The position numbers were made by a program, and so were the translations under genes. Source: Nocardioides pocheonensis (GTDB lineage Bacteria > Actinomycetota > Actinomycetes > Propionibacteriales > Nocardioidaceae). From it: a DNA stretch of 64,000 nt. Positions 60,888 through 64,000 of this stretch are shown in pieces. The notes under the pieces were generated by a model. It searched no databases, had not been told where the DNA came from, and saw nothing but the letters and a program-made list of their open reading frames with translations. Numbering within the stretch: position 1 is the stretch's first letter; every line of letters starts with the position of its first letter. The stretch spans positions 181,796 to 245,795 of the forward strand of contig NZ_RJSF01000043.1 of NCBI RefSeq assembly GCF_003725535.1, given 5' to 3'.

Positions 60888-62201
60888 CTACATCTGCTGA
60901 ACGTCGGGTTTCGTTCGCTTGGGTAGTGGGCGGTGGATCAGCGCCGCGTGCAGTTCGGCCCGAGTTGGATCGGGAATGGCGTGCTGGATTCGGCGCCGCG
61001 GTCGAAGTTCGGTGTGAACTGTCTGGAGGACCGCGAGGTCGGAGGCGCGGGTAACGGGCATGTAGCGCTCCCGTACGGGTTGAACGAGGCTACCTGTGCC
61101 GGTGACCAAGCGCGGTACGGTCAATCGCCTCAGGTAGGCACCGCGTGCAACACCGTCTTCGACGATATCGGCAATCCGTTCGTCGAGCTTGTCGAAGAGC
61201 TCCTCGAAGCCTTTAAGAGCGCGAGGATCGATGATGGTGTCGTGCGCGAGAGCCGCGAGTCTGCTAACCGCGTTCGCTCCTTCAGCGGCGGCGAGCTCGC
61301 CCTTGCCGAGTTGTCCGCCGATGTCGCGGAGCTGCTGCTGAATCAGCGAATACGTCGCAGCGCGCGACTCCCACCGTTGTGCCAGTCGCTGATCGACCCT
61401 GGCGGCGAAGGGAGCGAGTCGGCTCGACAGCAGCCGCTGCGAGTCGACGACGAGGCGCAGGTTCACGGCATTCGGGAACGACTTCAGGCGGACTAGCAGG
61501 TTGTGCTCGGCCTGGAGGACGCCGAGGATCCCTGGCCTGGCGTGTCCGCGGATCGGCTTTGTCCTCGGACGCCAGCCCTTGGTGTCGATGGAGTAGTCGG
61601 GCTGACCGAGGCTGACGTCGAGAGCGGCTGCCAAGGCTGCCCAGCCGAGTCGGGCGCCTTGATGGAGATGCTCCCAGTCTGGGGTGTTCCGGTATCGCTG
61701 ATCTAGTACGACGAGCGCCTGTGCGATTGCCGCAACGTCACCTACCAGTGCCCGGGCCTGCGGCACGTCCATGTGGGCCGCGAGCTCACCGCCCGTGTCA
61801 TGTTCAGCCAGGGCGGCCGCACGAGCCGCCTCGCGCCAGTGCTCCACAACCTCGTTGCCGCTCGGCGTCGTCAACAGCTCGGTCGACGCGGGCGGAGTGG
61901 ATGACTGCGTCGTCGCATTGTCGAGCGCTCGCGCGAGTTCTCCGGCAGCGGACACGCTGGGTCGGTCGGCGCGGAACGGATTCGCTGGTTTGGCCGGCAG
62001 GTTGGGGAAGATGAGCGGCGAGGCTGCCTTCATCGCCTGATTGCACCAGATCAGGACGCTTTGCCGGTACTGCCGGATCTGCAGTCCCTGACCGTCGCGG
62101 TCTGGCTCGGAAGGGCCACCCAAACGGAGCTGAATCCGATGCTGCCGCAGAAGCGCGGCGAGCTCGCGACGCATGGCGGCGCCGTTCTCGCCGTACATCA
62201 C
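60888..62201 (-). CDS. Unknown element-borne protein
   Basis: 437 residues, mostly helical by appearance, with no signal peptide, membrane segment or motif that I recognise. Segments such as LGWAALAAALDVSLGQPDYS and FEELFDKLDERIADIVEDGV are amphipathic. The start is GTG at 62199-62201 or the adjacent ATG. It overlaps the stop of the 99-residue gene (GTGA), so the two form a translation-coupled pair pointing toward the integrase. Confidence 0.7.
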   Translation of the reverse strand: MMYGENGAAMRRELAALLRQHRIQLRLGGPSEPDRDGQGLQIRQYRQSVLIWCNQAMKAASPLIFPNLPAKPANPFRADRPSVSAAGELARALDNATTQSSTPPASTELLTTPSGNEVVEHWREAARAAALAEHDTGGELAAHMDVPQARALVGDVAAIAQALVVLDQRYRNTPDWEHLHQGARLGWAALAAALDVSLGQPDYSIDTKGWRPRTKPIRGHARPGILGVLQAEHNLLVRLKSFPNAVNLRLVVDSQRLLSSRLAPFAARVDQRLAQRWESRAATYSLIQQQLRDIGGQLGKGELAAAEGANAVSRLAALAHDTIIDPRALKGFEELFDKLDERIADIVEDGVARGAYLRRLTVPRLVTGTGSLVQPVRERYMPVTRASDLAVLQTVHTELRPRRRIQHAIPDPTRAELHAALIHRPLPKRTKPDVQQM

Positions 62202-62497
62202 GCGCCGTCCACGGTGTGTGCGTCATCGAGCATGGCGAGGACCAGCTCGACGCTCAGTGGATCGATGCCGTATTGCTCAAGTTCCTCAATGCGCGACGAG
62301 GCAGCGGCAAGCAGGGCCGCCCGATCGCCGGGAAGAGTCTCGTCGTAGAGGGCCGGCGATTCATCACCATGAATACGGTCGAGCTCCATCAGCACGTGCT
62401 CGTACGCGGACGACGCCTCGACGGAACCTGCCAGGTCCGCCAGCGACGCGACATACGTGCGCGCCTGCCCAAGCGCGAGCGCGTGAGGATCAAGCAT
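62198..62497 (-). CDS. Unknown small protein, partner of the 437-residue protein
   Basis: 99 residues, acidic and helical (AYEHVLMELDRIHGDESPAL, AASSRIEELEQYGIDPLSVE). No family recognised. ATG at 62495-62497. The 4-bp overlap with the large gene implies cotranslation and possibly complex formation. Confidence 0.65.
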   Translation of the reverse strand: MLDPHALALGQARTYVASLADLAGSVEASSAYEHVLMELDRIHGDESPALYDETLPGDRAALLAAASSRIEELEQYGIDPLSVELVLAMLDDAHTVDGA

Positions 62498-62616
62498 GCT
62501 GCCCTCCGTTCGTGGGTCCTGGAGCTCGACAGTCCTACGACCGCTGCGTGTGCGATGGCGCCGTTGGCCTTCTGTGGATAGTCGCGCCCGGTGCGCGCAT
62601 ATGAGCCCTTGGCGTC

Positions 62617-63150
62617 TCAGCCGACAAAGTCCTGGTTCGCCACATGTTCAGTACGGCGCCGTCGCAGGATGTCGTCGCGCACGAACTCCTCGAAGTCGCG
62701 GTCGCGGTCGCGGATCTCGACCTCACCGCCGGAAGCTTCGGCCGGCTCACCCGGCCAGGTCGTTTGTCGTGTGGGGCGGTCTCGGTCGAGCCGGGTTCCA
62801 CAGATGGCGACCCAGTCACGTAGCCGGAACCGCGCGTCAGCGAAATCGCGTAGCCAACCGATCGGCGCCGAGGGCGAGGCCGTCTCGTGGTAGGCGCTGA
62901 GCCAATGCGTGTGGAGAGCGGACAGCTCCCACACCAGCTCATCGTGGCGATGCCAGTACGGCGGAACGATGGCCGGGGGCAGCCCAAAGCTCACCCTGAG
63001 CCACTTAACCCACCTGTCGAGGTCGCGCCACTCGACTTCCGCCTCATCCGCGGTCAGCAGGTTCCAGTTGATCGGCGCGGGCGGCTCATCGAAGAACTCG
63101 CCTCGTCGTCGATCACCGTCGTCACCTGGTTCACCTTCGTACTCCTGCAC
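62617..63150 (-). CDS. DUF4913-like protein
   Basis: About 177 residues. WNLLTADEAEVEWRDLDRWV, PPYWHRHDELVWELSALHTH and WLRDFADARFRLRDWVAICG resemble the DUF4913 family of actinobacterial integrative elements; function unknown. The GTG at 63148-63150, 13 bp after the ssb-like stop, is the likely start because the upstream reading frame is antisense-like and overlaps the ssb gene. No strong ribosome binding site is visible. Confidence 0.65.
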   Translation of the reverse strand: MQEYEGEPGDDGDRRRGEFFDEPPAPINWNLLTADEAEVEWRDLDRWVKWLRVSFGLPPAIVPPYWHRHDELVWELSALHTHWLSAYHETASPSAPIGWLRDFADARFRLRDWVAICGTRLDRDRPTRQTTWPGEPAEASGGEVEIRDRDRDFEEFVRDDILRRRRTEHVANQDFVG

Positions 63151-63163
63151 GTCAGTCGACGAA

Positions 63164-63580
63164 TCAGAGGCCGACCGCTGGCGGCTGCGAAGCGGGAGCG
63201 AGCTCGGGATCGACCGAGATTTGGCGTCCCCGTTGGACCGTGTACCTCGTCCGGTTCGCGTTGTGCCCGATCTTGCGGGCGACGAACTCCTCCTTGATGA
63301 CGCTGCCGCCTGGATTCTCGACTTCGTACTCGTGGACGTAGCCGCTGGCCAGGAAGCTGTCACCGGGTTGGAACCGCGCGTAAGTCTCCCGGGCAGTGCT
63401 CTCGAAGGCGACCATGTCGTGGAAGGTTGGGTCGAGCTTTGTGAAAGTCCCGTCCACCTCCTTGCGCCAGTGTTCGACGCCGACGCGGACGCGGGCGTAC
63501 TCCTTGCCTGCCTCTGTGAAGTGCAGTTCGGGCGCGGTAGCGATGAAGCCGACCAAGCTCAACTGGGTCTGGATGCTCAT
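63164..63580 (-). CDS. Single-stranded DNA-binding protein-like
   Basis: 138 residues. SLVGFIATAPELHFTEAGKE, ARVRVGVEHWRK, FHDMVAFESTARETYARFQP and GDSFLASGYVHEYEVEN fit the SSB OB fold. It lacks a long acidic tail ending in DDDIPF. ATG at 63578-63580 has AGGAG five bases upstream; the ATG before it is too close. Element-encoded SSBs often protect the single-stranded transfer intermediate. Confidence 0.8.
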   Translation of the reverse strand: MSIQTQLSLVGFIATAPELHFTEAGKEYARVRVGVEHWRKEVDGTFTKLDPTFHDMVAFESTARETYARFQPGDSFLASGYVHEYEVENPGGSVIKEEFVARKIGHNANRTRYTVQRGRQISVDPELAPASQPPAVGL

Positions 63581-63809
63581 CATGACTCCTGACTCCATGC
63601 GGCCTCCGGATGAGCACCGCGTTCAGGGGTTAGGTGCGCGGCCGCCCCCGCACCGGGTTTTAGGGCAGCTTCGGGAAGATGGCAGTTCCTTCTCCGACGC
63701 CATCTACCGGATGTGACGCGTCCTCGGCACCGATCGGCGTTGCCGGCTTCGGCCTGTTGCGTTCTTTCGGGTCGGCTCATACGGTGATGCGAACCTGGAG
63801 GGGGTCACG

Positions 63810-64000
63810 TTGACAACAGATGAGCATGGAGCCACCCGCGCCGACCGCACCAGCGCAGCCGCCCGACTGCTCGAGATCGCGGCACGCAACGCAGACGAGC
63901 TTCTCGGGGAGGCGAGGGCCGAGGCTACCGCGATCGTGGCTGCGGCGCAGAGCAACGGCGACCAGCTCGCAGAGTCGAGCCGGGCACAGGCCGAAAGAGC
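63810..64000 (+). CDS. Coiled-coil protein, N-terminal part (cut by window edge)
   Basis: TTG at 63810 follows GGAGGGGG and opens a frame to the end: RADRTSAAARLLEIAARNAD, ELLGEARAEATAIVAAAQSN, DQLAESSRAQAER. The repeating alanine/glutamate heptads predict a long coiled coil, as in DivIVA-like or element-borne scaffold proteins of actinobacteria. It diverges from the ssb-like gene across 229 bp that I cannot otherwise explain. Confidence 0.7.
   Translation, partial: MTTDEHGATRADRTSAAARLLEIAARNADELLGEARAEATAIVAAAQSNGDQLAESSRAQAER

Larger units (their letters stand above)
58884..64000 (+). mobile_element. Left end of an integrative element at tRNA-Arg(CCT)
   Basis: The tRNA fragment is followed within 600 bp by an excisionase-like gene and a tyrosine integrase, then genes typical of actinobacterial integrative elements (DUF4913-like, SSB-like, coiled-coil). 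Composition shifts to lower GC. The intact tRNA gene should lie at the other end, beyond the window. No conjugation or phage structural genes are seen yet, so ICE, prophage and satellite all remain possible. Confidence 0.75.

Noticed and set aside
60933-61496. Plus-strand frame of 187 codons inside the element
   Set aside because: Antisense to the 437-residue gene, which has the coupled start and more natural composition.
63600-63809. Promoter-like motifs in the ssb/coiled-coil divergent gap
   Set aside because: Several TTG-like and TA-rich hexamers can be found but none with convincing spacing; left unannotated.

Overview
The window is very GC-rich DNA with frequent GTG starts, ATGA/GTGA gene overlaps, a mycothiol gene (mshB), a DapC-DapD-DapE succinylase lysine/DAP route, a DtxR/IdeR-type iron regulator and one large flagellar cluster. 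Together these point to a motile actinobacterium of the Nocardioides/Nocardioidaceae type. This assignment comes from gene content and remembered protein families, not from a database search.

Layout. 1-17.8 kb: a CYP125-like P450 (cut by the window edge) diverges from a flavin oxidoreductase around a KstR-like operator. Then come a lipoprotein, a thioesterase, a NUDIX hydrolase, mshB, a GNAT protein, fdxA-dapC, dapD, an M48 protease, dapE, a LOG protein, a secreted M14 carboxypeptidase, an enoyl-CoA hydratase with PaaX, and a DUF3117 protein. Much of this order (mshB, ferredoxin, aminotransferase, dapD, dapE, LOG, DUF3117) recalls the Rv1170-Rv1211 region of Mycobacterium tuberculosis. 17.8-19.7 kb: leucyl aminopeptidase pepA and a small companion gene.

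19.7-49.1 kb: a nearly complete flagellar system. Minus strand: fliC; fliD-fliS-(fliT-like); cheY-(cheX-like); flgB-flgC-fliE-fliF-fliG-fliH-fliI-fliJ-(NlpC/P60+SLT hydrolase)-fliK-flgD-flgE; flbD-motA-motB-fliL; fliM-fliN-fliO-fliP-fliQ-fliR-flhB-flhA. The sigma factor gene fliA sits between fliC and a plus-strand operon flgN-flgK-flgL-fliW-csrA. Six intergenic regions in front of flagellar units carry the same sigma-28-like pattern, TCA(A/G)-N15-(G/A)CCGA, one with a 14/15-nt spacer. Three of the leaders (fliC, flbD, flgB) also carry a small hairpin with GGA in its loop, followed by a GGA-containing ribosome binding site. This is the architecture expected for CsrA control, and fliW and csrA are in the same locus. 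The proposed picture is a FliA-driven cluster with a post-transcriptional FliW-CsrA layer.

49.2-58.6 kb: a DevR/DosR-like orphan response regulator, a DtxR/IdeR-type regulator, several conserved hypothetical genes, a secreted beta-propeller protein, a saccharopine-dehydrogenase-like enzyme and the efeU-efeO-efeB iron uptake operon. A near-consensus IdeR/DtxR box lies in front of efeU.

58.9-64 kb: the left end of an integrative element. A 45-bp 3' fragment of a tRNA-Arg(CCT) gene marks the attachment site. It is followed by an excisionase-like gene, a tyrosine integrase, an unknown two-gene unit, a DUF4913-like protein, an SSB-like protein and the start of a coiled-coil protein. The element runs past the end of the window. 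Short palindromic repeats of one family (core GGTTGAGCC..GGCAGGCTCA) occupy many convergent gene junctions. One decayed copy lies inside the fliH coding sequence.
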